The position numbers and the translations under genes are program-made. DNA of 13,651 nt from Rickettsiales bacterium (GTDB taxonomy: Bacteria; Pseudomonadota; Alphaproteobacteria; Rickettsiales; UBA3002): NCBI GenBank assembly GCA_021300075.1, contig JAJTIB010000154.1:1-13651 (forward strand), written 5' to 3'. How positions within the stretch are numbered: the stretch's first letter is position 1; every line of letters begins with the position of its first letter. Shown here in pieces: positions 1 to 7,035 of the stretch. The notes beneath the pieces are model-generated. The model saw only the letters and a list, made by a program, of their open reading frames with translations, searched no databases and was not told where the DNA came from.

Positions 1-1
1 A

Positions 2-2071
2 CGCCTCTACGACACCGGATTTTTTTCGAATGTTACCGTCGCCCGCGACGGTGGCATCATCCGCGTCAAAGTGGTTGAGAATCCAAGTGTCAACCGGGTG
101 GTGTTCGAGGGCAACGACCACATCAAAACCGAAGATCTCGAGAAAGAAATTACACTTAAGGCGCGTTCCATCTATAGCCGCACCCGGGTGCAGCAGGACT
201 TGAAGCGCCTGCTCGATGTGTATCGCCGCAATGGCCGTTATTCAGCCGAAATTACGCCCAAGATTATTGCGCTTGAACAAAACCGCATCGACCTCGTCTA
301 TGAAATCACCGAAGGCCCAAGTGCTGCCATTCAGAAAGTCACCTTTATCGGCAATGAGGCCTTTTCATCCTCGACCCTTGAGAACGTTATTACTTCGGAA
401 GCCAGCGTCTGGTATAAATTTCTCAGTAGCAACGACAAATACGATCCCGACCGCCTGCAGTTCGACCAGGAACAGCTGCGCCGCTTCTATTTTGCCAACG
501 GCTTTGCAGATTTCAAAGTGACCTCCGCCATTGCCGAGCTTTCCCCCAACCGCGATGCGTTTTTTGTTACCTTCACCGTGGAAGAAGGCAAAGTTTACAA
601 CTTCGGCAAAGTAAATATCGAGACGGCGCTTGACCCCAAGCGAACGGGAAAGCTCAAGGCATTGTTGACCACTCGTCAGGGACAACTTTACAACGCCACG
701 GAAATCGAGACGAGTATTGACGCACTCGTGGCTCGTCTTGGTGATAAAGGCTTCGCTTTTGTGAATGTGGACCCCGAGACCGTTCGCAACAAGGGTAAGA
801 ACCCAACCATCGACCTCACCTATAAAATTTCCGAAGGCCCACGCGTGTATGTGGATCGCATCAACATCTACGGCAATCTGGGCACACTGGATGAAGTTAT
901 CCGTCGTGAGTTCCTTCTGGGCGAAGGCGACCCCTTCAGTTCCAGCAAACTCAAGCGCAGCGAAGAGCGCCTTAACCGGCTTGGCTTCTTTGAGAAAGTA
1001 AGCATTCAAAACACCCGTGGATCCGCACCGGACAGGACCAATATCGATGTTGAGGTACAGGAAAAATCTACCGGCGAGATCACCTTCGGTGCGGGATTTT
1101 CTACACAAGATGGTGTCCTGGCGGATGTGGGCATCAAAGAACGCAACTTCCTCGGACGCGGGCAGGAAGTGACGGCACGGGCACTGGTCGCCGCTCAGCG
1201 CACGCAGTACCAGCTTGGCTTTACCGAGCCCTATTTCCTCGGCCGTGACCTCTCCGCCGGATTTGATCTTTACCGCAGTACGCAGGATCTGCAGAGCGAA
1301 GCCTCCTTCGACCGCGCGGCCACCGGACTTATTTTGCGCTCGGGCTTCGCCATCAGCCCCGACTGGCGCTATCAGGCACGTTACTCATATGAATACAGCG
1401 ATATCACGAACATCCGCGATGATGCGTCGATTTTTATTAAACAGCAAGAAGGCCAGACCAGTACCTCTGCTGTTGGTCAATCCTTTTTCTATGACAAGCG
1501 CGATAATCCCCGCGACCCTACTTCCGGGACCTATCTCCGTTTCAATCAGGATGTGGCCGGTGTAGGCGGAGATCAAAAATTCTTCCGCAATGAAATCTTT
1601 AGCAGCTACCACCATCCACTTGCTAAGAAATGGACTGGTTCTGCAGGTCTGTCGGCGGGAAATATCAGCGGCATCAGCGAGGATGTGGCCATCAACCAGC
1701 GTTTCTTCATCGGCAGCAATGAATTCCTCGGCTTCCAGACCGCCGGTATTGGCCCGCGCGACCTGACCACAAACGATGCACTCGGAGGGGAAAACTATTA
1801 TATCAGCAACGCCGAGGTCAAATTTCCCCTCGGCTTGCCCGAGGATCTGGGGGTCAGCGGCGTCGCTTTCGTATATGCGGGTAGCGTCTTTGGCCTGGAT
1901 GAAAGCGGCCCGAACATTGCCAATAGTTCGAGTCTGCGCGCCTCCGGCGGGTTCGGAATTGCCTGGGCCTCACCTTTTGGCCCGATTCGCGTTGATTTTT
2001 CAAATGCTTTCCTGAAAGAAAGCTATGATAGAACGCAACTTGTCAATTTTGGTTTTGGCACTAGATTTTAA
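2..2071 (+). CDS. bamA: Outer membrane protein assembly factor BamA (5' partial)
   Basis: Essential outer-membrane insertase (Omp85/BamA family) that folds beta-barrel proteins into the outer membrane. The frame is open from base 2, and the first residues (RLYDTGFFSNV) are the end of POTRA1, so the signal peptide and most of POTRA1, roughly 80 residues, lie left of the window. Approximate domains by nucleotide: POTRA2 71-310, POTRA3 313-585, POTRA4 587-838, POTRA5 839-1070 (ending with the typical RLGFFEKV), then a 16-strand barrel to 2068. About 689 residues are present. The chain ends in FGFGTRF, the terminal aromatic expected of an outer-membrane barrel. The region 1700-1747 (RFFIGSNEFLGFQTAGIGPRD, split here as RFFIGSNEF and LGFQTAGIGPRD) aligns with loop 6, where most BamA proteins have VRGF; here the arginine is leucine. 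TAA at 2069-2071. It heads the lipid A cluster, as usual in alphaproteobacteria. The GTG at 71 is internal, not a start. Confidence 0.97.
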   Translation, partial: RLYDTGFFSNVTVARDGGIIRVKVVENPSVNRVVFEGNDHIKTEDLEKEITLKARSIYSRTRVQQDLKRLLDVYRRNGRYSAEITPKIIALEQNRIDLVYEITEGPSAAIQKVTFIGNEAFSSSTLENVITSEASVWYKFLSSNDKYDPDRLQFDQEQLRRFYFANGFADFKVTSAIAELSPNRDAFFVTFTVEEGKVYNFGKVNIETALDPKRTGKLKALLTTRQGQLYNATEIETSIDALVARLGDKGFAFVNVDPETVRNKGKNPTIDLTYKISEGPRVYVDRINIYGNLGTLDEVIRREFLLGEGDPFSSSKLKRSEERLNRLGFFEKVSIQNTRGSAPDRTNIDVEVQEKSTGEITFGAGFSTQDGVLADVGIKERNFLGRGQEVTARALVAAQRTQYQLGFTEPYFLGRDLSAGFDLYRSTQDLQSEASFDRAATGLILRSGFAISPDWRYQARYSYEYSDITNIRDDASIFIKQQEGQTSTSAVGQSFFYDKRDNPRDPTSGTYLRFNQDVAGVGGDQKFFRNEIFSSYHHPLAKKWTGSAGLSAGNISGISEDVAINQRFFIGSNEFLGFQTAGIGPRDLTTNDALGGENYYISNAEVKFPLGLPEDLGVSGVAFVYAGSVFGLDESGPNIANSSSLRASGGFGIAWASPFGPIRVDFSNAFLKESYDRTQLVNFGFGTRF
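2040..2067 (+). promoter_or_regulatory. Candidate sigma70-type promoter at the 3' end of bamA
   Basis: TTGTCA at 2040-2045 and TAGATT at 2062-2067 are separated by 16 bases, a fair match to a housekeeping promoter. It overlaps the last codons of bamA and would start transcription near 2074, giving skp a leader of about 55 nt. This is pattern matching only; such matches occur by chance, and alphaproteobacterial promoters are often poorly conserved. Confidence 0.25.
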
Positions 2072-2075
2072 TCAT

Positions 2076-2104
2076 GGAATCGGGCATGGTTCCCACGTTT
2101 TTTT
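2076..2104 (+). terminator. Possible weak hairpin with U-tract between bamA and skp
   Basis: In RNA, 2076-2082 can pair with 2087-2093. Five pairs are Watson-Crick (GGAA with UUCC, plus C-G at 2081/2088) and two are G-U, around a GGCA loop. Four bases later comes a run of seven T (2098-2104). The shape resembles a leaky intrinsic terminator or attenuator inside the operon. The stem is short with two wobble pairs, so termination would be partial at best. Confidence 0.25.
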
Positions 2105-2115
2105 CTCTAACCCCT

Positions 2116-2123
2116 GAAAGAGG
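2116..2123 (+). promoter_or_regulatory. Ribosome binding site of skp
   Basis: GAAAGAGG lies six bases upstream of the ATG at 2130. It fixes that ATG as the start, and the start is immediately followed by a signal peptide. Confidence 0.7.
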
Positions 2124-2129
2124 CTCATT

Positions 2130-2660
2130 ATGAAACAACGTCACCTCCCTCTGCTTGTCATGCTCGCCATAGCGGCATTTGCCCTTCCGGTGCAGGCTGA
2201 AACTTCGATCGGTATCGTCAATATTCAGAAAATCATGAATGACTCTCTGGCGGCAAAATCGGTGCGTGACCAACTGCAGAGCAAGCAGAAAAGTTTTCAG
2301 TCGGAGCTTGATGCCAAAGAGAAGGCGCTGATAAAAGAGGACCAGGATCTGGTCAAGCAGCGCGCTAACATGGACAAGGACGCCTTCGAGCAGAAAGTAA
2401 AGTCTTTCCGCGAACGTGCGGCCAAGGCCCAAGGTGAAATTCAGGCCAAGAAAGCCTCGCTTGATAAAGCCTTTGCCGGTGCGCTGGAGCAGATTCAAAC
2501 TAACGTCGTTGAGATTACGGCAAGCGTTGCGAAAGAGAAAAAACTGAACGTCGTCATCTCTTCGGCGCAGGTGCTTTATGGCGATGCCTCACTCGACATC
2601 ACCGACGAAGTGTTAAGCCAGCTCAATAAAAAACTGAGCAGCGTAACATTGAAATTCTAA
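2130..2660 (+). CDS. skp: Periplasmic chaperone Skp/OmpH
   Basis: Periplasmic holdase of the OmpH family that binds unfolded outer-membrane proteins after Sec export and keeps them soluble on the way to BamA. The protein has 176 residues. A signal peptide shows a basic start (MKQRH), a hydrophobic core and a likely cleavage site after A23 (VQA before ETS), leaving about 153 mature residues, close to E. coli Skp. The mature start TSIGIVNIQKIM is the first strand and helix typical of the family. Residues about 40-125 are rich in K, E, Q and A in a heptad-like pattern and form the two coiled-coil arms. The C-terminal part (LNVVISSAQVLYG, then DITDEVLSQLNK) returns to the trimerisation core. It sits 58 nt after bamA and 22 nt before lpxD, the usual place. 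It may have its own promoter at the end of bamA. Confidence 0.93.
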   Translation: MKQRHLPLLVMLAIAAFALPVQAETSIGIVNIQKIMNDSLAAKSVRDQLQSKQKSFQSELDAKEKALIKEDQDLVKQRANMDKDAFEQKVKSFRERAAKAQGEIQAKKASLDKAFAGALEQIQTNVVEITASVAKEKKLNVVISSAQVLYGDASLDITDEVLSQLNKKLSSVTLKF

Positions 2661-2682
2661 TCTTTTAAACGGTATTCCGGTT

Positions 2683-3720
2683 ATGGCAGATGCACGATTT
2701 TTCGTGAATCACGGACCATTCACGGCCGGTCGCCTGGCCGAATTGACCGGGGCGGAGCTACATCAAGGCTCCGCCGACCTTTCCCTGGTGGATGTGGCAC
2801 CGCTCGATACCGCGCAGGCATCGCATGTCAGTTTTTTTGACAATCCCAAATATGCAGGCCAGTTCAAAGCCAGTCGCGCGGGTGCTTGTTTCGCCCGCAA
2901 AATTAATGCCGAGCATGCACCCGGTAGCATGGCATTATTGCTGACCGACGACCCTTACCGCGCCTATGCAATCGCCGCCCAGCAATTCTATCCGACCTGG
3001 CCAAAAGCGACCAACACCCGTATTGCTCCATCCGCCGTCATCGACAAAACGGCGATACTTAACGTTGGTGTCGTAGTGGAGGCAGGCGCAGTGATCGGCG
3101 CACACGTTACCATTGGCGAAGGCACGGTCATTGGCGCAAATACGGTGATTGGGGATGGCGTGGAAATCGGAGCACAGTGCCAGATTGGGGCGCTTAACAG
3201 CCTCAGTCACTGCCTGATTGGCGCGCGAGTGATTCTCCATCGTGGCGTGCATATCGGACAGGACGGATTCGGCTTCGCCCTCGGGCGCGGCGGCCACATG
3301 AAAGTTCCGCAGCTTGGACGCGTCATCATCGGCGACGATGTCGAAATCGGTTCAGGCACAACGATTGACCGCGGCGCTGGCCCTGATACGATTATAGGCG
3401 CAGGCACAAAGATCGACAATCTGGTGCAGATCGGGCATAACGTCCAGATTGGTAAGGGCGTGGTGATTGTGGCACTTGCGGGTATTTCTGGATCGACGCG
3501 GATTGAGGACGGAGTGGTGGTCGGCGGTCAGGTAGGAATGGTGGGTCATATCACGATTGGCCGGGGCGCGCAGATCGCCGCCCAGTCCGGCGTGACCGAC
3601 AATATTCCGGCCGGCGCGCGCTATGGTGGCAGCCCCGCCATGCCCATCCGGCTTTGGCATCGCCAGATGGTTACACTAGCCCAACTGGCATTGACGAAAC
3701 GAGGAGCACATGACGAATAA
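2683..3720 (+). CDS. lpxD: UDP-3-O-acylglucosamine N-acyltransferase LpxD
   Basis: Third step of lipid A synthesis: transfers a 3-hydroxyacyl chain from ACP to the 2-amino group of UDP-3-O-acyl-glucosamine in the cytoplasm, acting as a homotrimer. It has 345 residues (E. coli 341). Residues 9-75 form the LpxD N-terminal uridine-binding domain, containing FFDNPKYAGQ. From about 113 to 310 the chain is a left-handed beta helix of hexapeptide repeats of the I/V-G-x-x type. The hallmark IGQDGFGFA is at 191-199. The catalytic histidine is H252 in NLVQIGHNVQIG, matching E. coli H239; H289 (VGHITIG) matches the second conserved histidine. The C-terminal helix (RLWHRQMVTLAQLAL) follows. The ATG at 2683 has no clear Shine-Dalgarno sequence but gives the canonical N-terminus. 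The last 11 bases overlap fabZ. Confidence 0.97.
   Translation: MADARFFVNHGPFTAGRLAELTGAELHQGSADLSLVDVAPLDTAQASHVSFFDNPKYAGQFKASRAGACFARKINAEHAPGSMALLLTDDPYRAYAIAAQQFYPTWPKATNTRIAPSAVIDKTAILNVGVVVEAGAVIGAHVTIGEGTVIGANTVIGDGVEIGAQCQIGALNSLSHCLIGARVILHRGVHIGQDGFGFALGRGGHMKVPQLGRVIIGDDVEIGSGTTIDRGAGPDTIIGAGTKIDNLVQIGHNVQIGKGVVIVALAGISGSTRIEDGVVVGGQVGMVGHITIGRGAQIAAQSGVTDNIPAGARYGGSPAMPIRLWHRQMVTLAQLALTKRGAHDE
3701..3706 (+). promoter_or_regulatory. Ribosome binding site of fabZ
   Basis: GAGGAG, inside the last codons of lpxD, is three bases before the ATG at 3710, a rather short spacing. It lies within the lpxD reading frame, so translation of fabZ is probably coupled to that of lpxD. Confidence 0.6.
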
Positions 3721-4189
3721 ATTTCAAATCGATAAAAACTTACCCATCCTTGATTGCAACAACATCAAGGAATTGATTCCGCATCGTTACCCGTTTCTGC
3801 TGGTTGACCGCATTGTCAATATCGTCCCCGGCGAGCGCGCGGTGGGCATCAAAAATGTCACCAGCAACGAGCCACATTTTCCCGGCCATTTCCCCAACCA
3901 TCCAGTCATGCCGGGTGTGCTCATCATCGAGTGCATGGCACAGACGACTGCCGCCCTCGTCGTCCATACGCTGGGCGACGAGGCCAAAGGCAAGGTCGTC
4001 TATTTCATGAGTATTGATGAAGCGCGTTTCAGAAAGCCTGTTGTCCCGGGGGATGTATTACGCGTTCATTGTCAGGTTGTACGCCATCGCGGCGCGGTAT
4101 GGAAATTTACCGCCGAAGCCATGGTGGATGACATGGTCGTGGCCGAGGCCACCTATGCGGCCATGATTATGAACGAGAAGGGTGCCTGA
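3710..4189 (+). CDS. fabZ: 3-hydroxyacyl-[acyl-carrier-protein] dehydratase FabZ
   Basis: Dehydrates 3-hydroxyacyl-ACP to trans-2-enoyl-ACP in type II fatty acid synthesis. It competes with LpxA and LpxD for the same hydroxyacyl-ACP, which is why it is commonly found among lpx genes. The 159 residues form a single hot-dog fold. HRYPFLLVDRI (25-35) is the conserved family opening. The active site is H60 in FPGHFPNHPVMPG and E74 in IIECMAQ, equivalent to the His/Glu pair of E. coli FabZ. The start at 3710 overlaps the lpxD stop by 11 bases in a different frame, and the TGA at 4187-4189 is two bases before the lpxA start. FabA is excluded because the length and the HFP...PVMPG context are of the FabZ type. 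Confidence 0.97.
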   Translation: MTNKFQIDKNLPILDCNNIKELIPHRYPFLLVDRIVNIVPGERAVGIKNVTSNEPHFPGHFPNHPVMPGVLIIECMAQTTAALVVHTLGDEAKGKVVYFMSIDEARFRKPVVPGDVLRVHCQVVRHRGAVWKFTAEAMVDDMVVAEATYAAMIMNEKGA

Positions 4190-4191
4190 AC

Positions 4192-5010
4192 GTGAGTCTG
4201 ATTCATCCCAGCGCGATCATTCACGCGGACGCAAAAATCGGCGCAAATGTGCGGATTGGAGCGTTCAGTCTGGTGGGCGCAAAAGTAACAATCGGCGACG
4301 ATGTGACCCTCCATAGCCATGTCGTGATTGAGGGCGATACGACGATTGGCAAAGGCACGGAAATTTTTCCCTTTGCAGTCATTGGCCATTGCCCGCAGGA
4401 TAAAAAATTCCACGGCGAGCATTCGCGTCTTGTCATTGGGGAACAGAATAAAATCCGTGAGCATGTGACCATTCATCCCGGTACGGAGGGCGGCGGGGCA
4501 ATCACCGAAATCGGCAGTCACTGCCTGTTGATGGTGGCCTCGCATGTGGCGCATGACTGCCGTATCGGCGACCATGTGATTCTGGCCAATAACGCGACGC
4601 TTGCGGGGCATGTCACGGTCGGCACGGGCACGATTATCGGCGGGTTGTCGGCGGTGCATCAATTCGTGCGGATTGGTGAATTTGCTTTTATTGGTGGCAT
4701 GTCGGGCGTAGAAAAGGACGTGATTCCCTTCGGCACGGTCAAGGGTGAGCGCGCATCGCTCGATGGCTTGAACCTCGTCGGCCTCAAGCGCCGAAATATC
4801 CCGCGCGAGCAGATCCATGCCCTGCGCCATGCCTTCAAGGAGATTTTCCACGGCGAAGAAGGTACACTGGCAGAACGCGCTGCCACGCTTAAAAGCAAAG
4901 CAGCGGGTGCAGAAGCCGCCGCACTTATCGATTTCATTCTAGCGGATACGTCGCGCGCCATCTGCACACCAAACGCGCGTGACAAACAAGCCGCCGAGGA
5001 GACCGCATAA
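4192..5010 (+). CDS. lpxA: Acyl-ACP--UDP-N-acetylglucosamine O-acyltransferase LpxA
   Basis: First step of lipid A synthesis: reversible transfer of a 3-hydroxyacyl chain from ACP to the 3-OH of UDP-GlcNAc, as a cytoplasmic homotrimer. It has 272 residues (E. coli 262). Start is GTG at 4192, with AAGGG upstream at 4178-4182; no ATG gives the canonical SLIHPSAIIHADAKIG N-terminus. Residues 1-185 are hexapeptide-repeat beta helix. The catalytic histidine is H121 in SHVAHDC (E. coli H125), with H118 matching H122. G169 in FIGGMSG aligns with E. coli G173, the hydrocarbon-ruler position. LNLVGLKRRNI (194-204) begins the helical C-terminal domain. The final stretch, NARDKQAAEETA, is a short extension beyond E. 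coli LpxA. The stop overlaps the lpxI start by one base (TAATG at 5008-5012). Confidence 0.97.
   Translation: MSLIHPSAIIHADAKIGANVRIGAFSLVGAKVTIGDDVTLHSHVVIEGDTTIGKGTEIFPFAVIGHCPQDKKFHGEHSRLVIGEQNKIREHVTIHPGTEGGGAITEIGSHCLLMVASHVAHDCRIGDHVILANNATLAGHVTVGTGTIIGGLSAVHQFVRIGEFAFIGGMSGVEKDVIPFGTVKGERASLDGLNLVGLKRRNIPREQIHALRHAFKEIFHGEEGTLAERAATLKSKAAGAEAAALIDFILADTSRAICTPNARDKQAAEETA
4996..5001 (+). promoter_or_regulatory. Ribosome binding site of lpxI
   Basis: GAGGAG ends eight bases before the ATG at 5010, inside the lpxA coding region. Together with the TAATG stop/start overlap it indicates translational coupling of lpxA and lpxI. Confidence 0.7.
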
Positions 5011-5867
5011 TGGCAGCGCCAGAAGCCGCAATCAGCCTGCAACCCAAACTTGGCATTATCGCCGGAATGGGCGAATTGCCGCGCGTACTTATTGAGGCAT
5101 GCGAGTCCTCTGGCCGGCCTTTTTATGTGCTGGCGATTGAAGAGGCGGCGGAGGAAGAAACCGTCATCCGCGCTCATGGAAATTACGCATGGATTCGTCT
5201 TGGCGCCATCGGCAAGGCACTCGATATCCTCACCCGCGAGGGAGTGACTGAACTGGTGATGGCTGGGCGCGTTACCCGCCCGCGCATCAGCGCCCTGCGA
5301 CCTGATTTGAAGGCAACAAAATTACTAGCAAAAGTCGGATCACACCTGCTCTCGGGCGATAACGAGCTTCTGAGTGGCATTGTCAAATTCCTGGAAGAGG
5401 AAGGCTTTCGCATTGTTGGCGCAGAAACAATCGTCAAAGATATTCTCGCACCTGAAGGGCTGATTGGCTCACTCTACCCTGACAAAAAATCTCAGGCCGA
5501 TATTGAAATCGGCGCACGCATTGCGCGCACTATCGGCGAGCTTGATATTGGGCAGGCCGTCATTATTCAGAACCGCCAAGTGCTGGGTATCGAAGCCATC
5601 GAAGGAACGGACGCACTGATTTCACGCTGTGCACTTCTCAAAGCCGAAGAAAAAAGCGGTGTGCTGGTCAAGGTAAAAAAACCACAGCAGGAAGGCCGGG
5701 TTGACCTCCCCACTATTGGCCTGCCTACGGTCGAACTCGTGGCTAGAAGTGGCTTCGCCGGCATCGCGCTGCAAGCGGGTGCGTCGCTCATTTTGAATCG
5801 GCGCGAGGTCGCCCGACGCGCGGATCAGCTCGGGATTTTCATCATCGGCTTCAGCATTCTTGAATAG
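5010..5867 (+). CDS. lpxI: UDP-2,3-diacylglucosamine pyrophosphatase LpxI
   Basis: Fourth step of the Raetz pathway: hydrolyses UDP-2,3-diacylglucosamine to lipid X and UMP. LpxI (former DUF1009) does this in alphaproteobacteria in place of LpxH; the two are unrelated in sequence. It has 285 residues. The N-terminal domain opens with KLGIIAGMGELPRVLIEAC (13-31). The conserved middle RPDLKATKLLAKVGSHLLSG (97-116) and DNELLSGIVKFLEEEGF (117-133) link to the C-terminal domain, with GSLYPDKKSQADIEIG (153-168), GIEAIEGTDALI (193-204) and VDLPTIGLPTVE (231-242). Conserved Asp residues D201 and D232 are candidates for the metal/catalytic acid described for the Caulobacter enzyme; I did not align them. 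Its position between lpxA and lpxB supports the assignment. The stop is TAG at 5865-5867. Confidence 0.95.
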   Translation: MAAPEAAISLQPKLGIIAGMGELPRVLIEACESSGRPFYVLAIEEAAEEETVIRAHGNYAWIRLGAIGKALDILTREGVTELVMAGRVTRPRISALRPDLKATKLLAKVGSHLLSGDNELLSGIVKFLEEEGFRIVGAETIVKDILAPEGLIGSLYPDKKSQADIEIGARIARTIGELDIGQAVIIQNRQVLGIEAIEGTDALISRCALLKAEEKSGVLVKVKKPQQEGRVDLPTIGLPTVELVARSGFAGIALQAGASLILNRREVARRADQLGIFIIGFSILE

Positions 5868-5871
5868 CCAC

Positions 5872-7035
5872 ATGCGCGCTGCGCCACAGATTTATCTCAT
5901 CGCCGGTGAAGCCTCGGGCGATCAATTGGGCGCCTGGCTTATGGCAGCGCTCACCCAACAGCAGGCGGGCTTAAGATTTGCGGGAATCGGCGGAACGGCG
6001 ATGCGCGGCATCACCGGATTTACAACGTTATTTCCGACCGAGACAATCTCGCTTATTGGCTTTGCTGAAATCCTGCCACATATTTTTCGCCTTCGTCGGC
6101 GCATACGCGAAACAATCGCCGATATCGAGACCAAGCAGCCGGATCTCGTAATTACGATTGACGCGCCGGGATTCTGTTTTCGCGTGGTGCGTGCGCTTCA
6201 GGCGCGAGGAAAACTCAAACACACGCGCTTCATTCATTACGTTGCACCCACGGTCTGGGCATACCGCCCTGAACGTGCCTATGAAATCGCCCCGCTCTTT
6301 TCACATCTTCTGGCGCTTTACCCGTGCGAACCGCCTTATTTCGAACGCGCGGGTCTACCCACCAGCTTCATCGGCCACCCTTTCGCCTGGTGGTGGCGCG
6401 AAAAGGGCGACGCGGTGGCATTTCGCGCACGTCATGGGCTGGAAGGCAACGCACCCATCCTGGCGCTTTTCCCCGGCAGCCGTAAAAGCGAGCTTGGTTA
6501 TCATCTCCCCGTGTATCGCGAGACCATTTCCGCACTTGCCGCAAAGATCCCGAATCTTGCGCTGGTCATGCTGGGGCGCGAGGAGCACCGCGAGTTTCTA
6601 AGCCGCGAACTCAAAGACTGGCCACGTAAAGTGCGACTGATTGACGCGGCCGAAAAGAAAGACATGTTTGCAGCCGCCACGGCGGCACTTTCTAAATCGG
6701 GCACGGTGAGCCTGGAATGCGCGCTGGCGGGTCTGGCGGCTGTAACGGCCTACCGCGCCCATCCACTCACCGCCTGGTATGTAAGGCGCAAGGTGAAAAT
6801 TCCCTATGCCAACATGGCAAATATATTGCTCGAGCGTTTCGTCGTGCCGGAATTTCTTCAGGAGAATTTTACAGCAGAGAATCTCACCGCCGCGCTGCTG
6901 CCACTGTTAACAGATGCAACCGCACGTGAGGCGCAACGCACTGCGCTTACTCAAGTCGCACGGTTGCTGGAAGCCGAGGATACCACCTCACCCAGTGATA
7001 AGGCCGCCAGAGTCGTGCTGGCTACGCTGCCTTAA
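5872..7035 (+). CDS. lpxB: Lipid-A-disaccharide synthase LpxB
   Basis: Fifth step of lipid A synthesis: a membrane-associated GT19 glycosyltransferase that joins lipid X to UDP-2,3-diacylglucosamine, releasing UDP. I take ATG 5872 (387 residues), four bases after the lpxI stop; an in-frame TTG at 5860 would add only four residues and overlap lpxI. Neither has a good Shine-Dalgarno sequence, so coupling to lpxI is likely. Motifs: AGEASGD (11-17), FAGIGGTAM (36-44), ITIDAPGF (94-101, D97 matching the essential Asp of E. coli LpxB), HYVAPTVWAYRPERA (122-136), FIGHP (166-170), LFPGSRKSE (199-207), KSGTVSLE (275-282), and VVPEFLQ (324-330). A small oddity is PCE at 151-153 where relatives usually have PFE. 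The last 14 bases overlap the 3' end of recG on the other strand. Confidence 0.96.
   Translation: MRAAPQIYLIAGEASGDQLGAWLMAALTQQQAGLRFAGIGGTAMRGITGFTTLFPTETISLIGFAEILPHIFRLRRRIRETIADIETKQPDLVITIDAPGFCFRVVRALQARGKLKHTRFIHYVAPTVWAYRPERAYEIAPLFSHLLALYPCEPPYFERAGLPTSFIGHPFAWWWREKGDAVAFRARHGLEGNAPILALFPGSRKSELGYHLPVYRETISALAAKIPNLALVMLGREEHREFLSRELKDWPRKVRLIDAAEKKDMFAAATAALSKSGTVSLECALAGLAAVTAYRAHPLTAWYVRRKVKIPYANMANILLERFVVPEFLQENFTAENLTAALLPLLTDATAREAQRTALTQVARLLEAEDTTSPSDKAARVVLATLP

Noticed and set aside
71..73. GTG as the start of bamA
   Set aside because: The frame stays open to base 2 and the upstream codons encode the end of POTRA1, so the gene is cut by the window edge rather than starting here.
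365..1108. A 247-codon open frame on the minus strand inside bamA
   Set aside because: It is fully antisense to well-conserved POTRA sequence, has no recognisable domain, and long antisense open frames are common opposite GC-biased third positions.
3113..3600. Repeated short ATTGG/ATCGG-like units within lpxD and likewise within lpxA
   Set aside because: These are the codons of the hexapeptide repeats (I-G-x-x) of the beta helix, not a DNA-level repeat or regulatory array.
4153..4851. A 232-codon open frame on the minus strand opposite lpxA
   Set aside because: It mirrors the hexapeptide-repeat coding region; its His/Met/Arg-rich composition is what antisense reading of such repeats gives, and the true gene is certain.
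5860..5871. TTG 5860 as the lpxB start, overlapping lpxI
   Set aside because: It adds only four residues, has no better binding site, and ATG 5872 gives a usual LpxB N-terminus.
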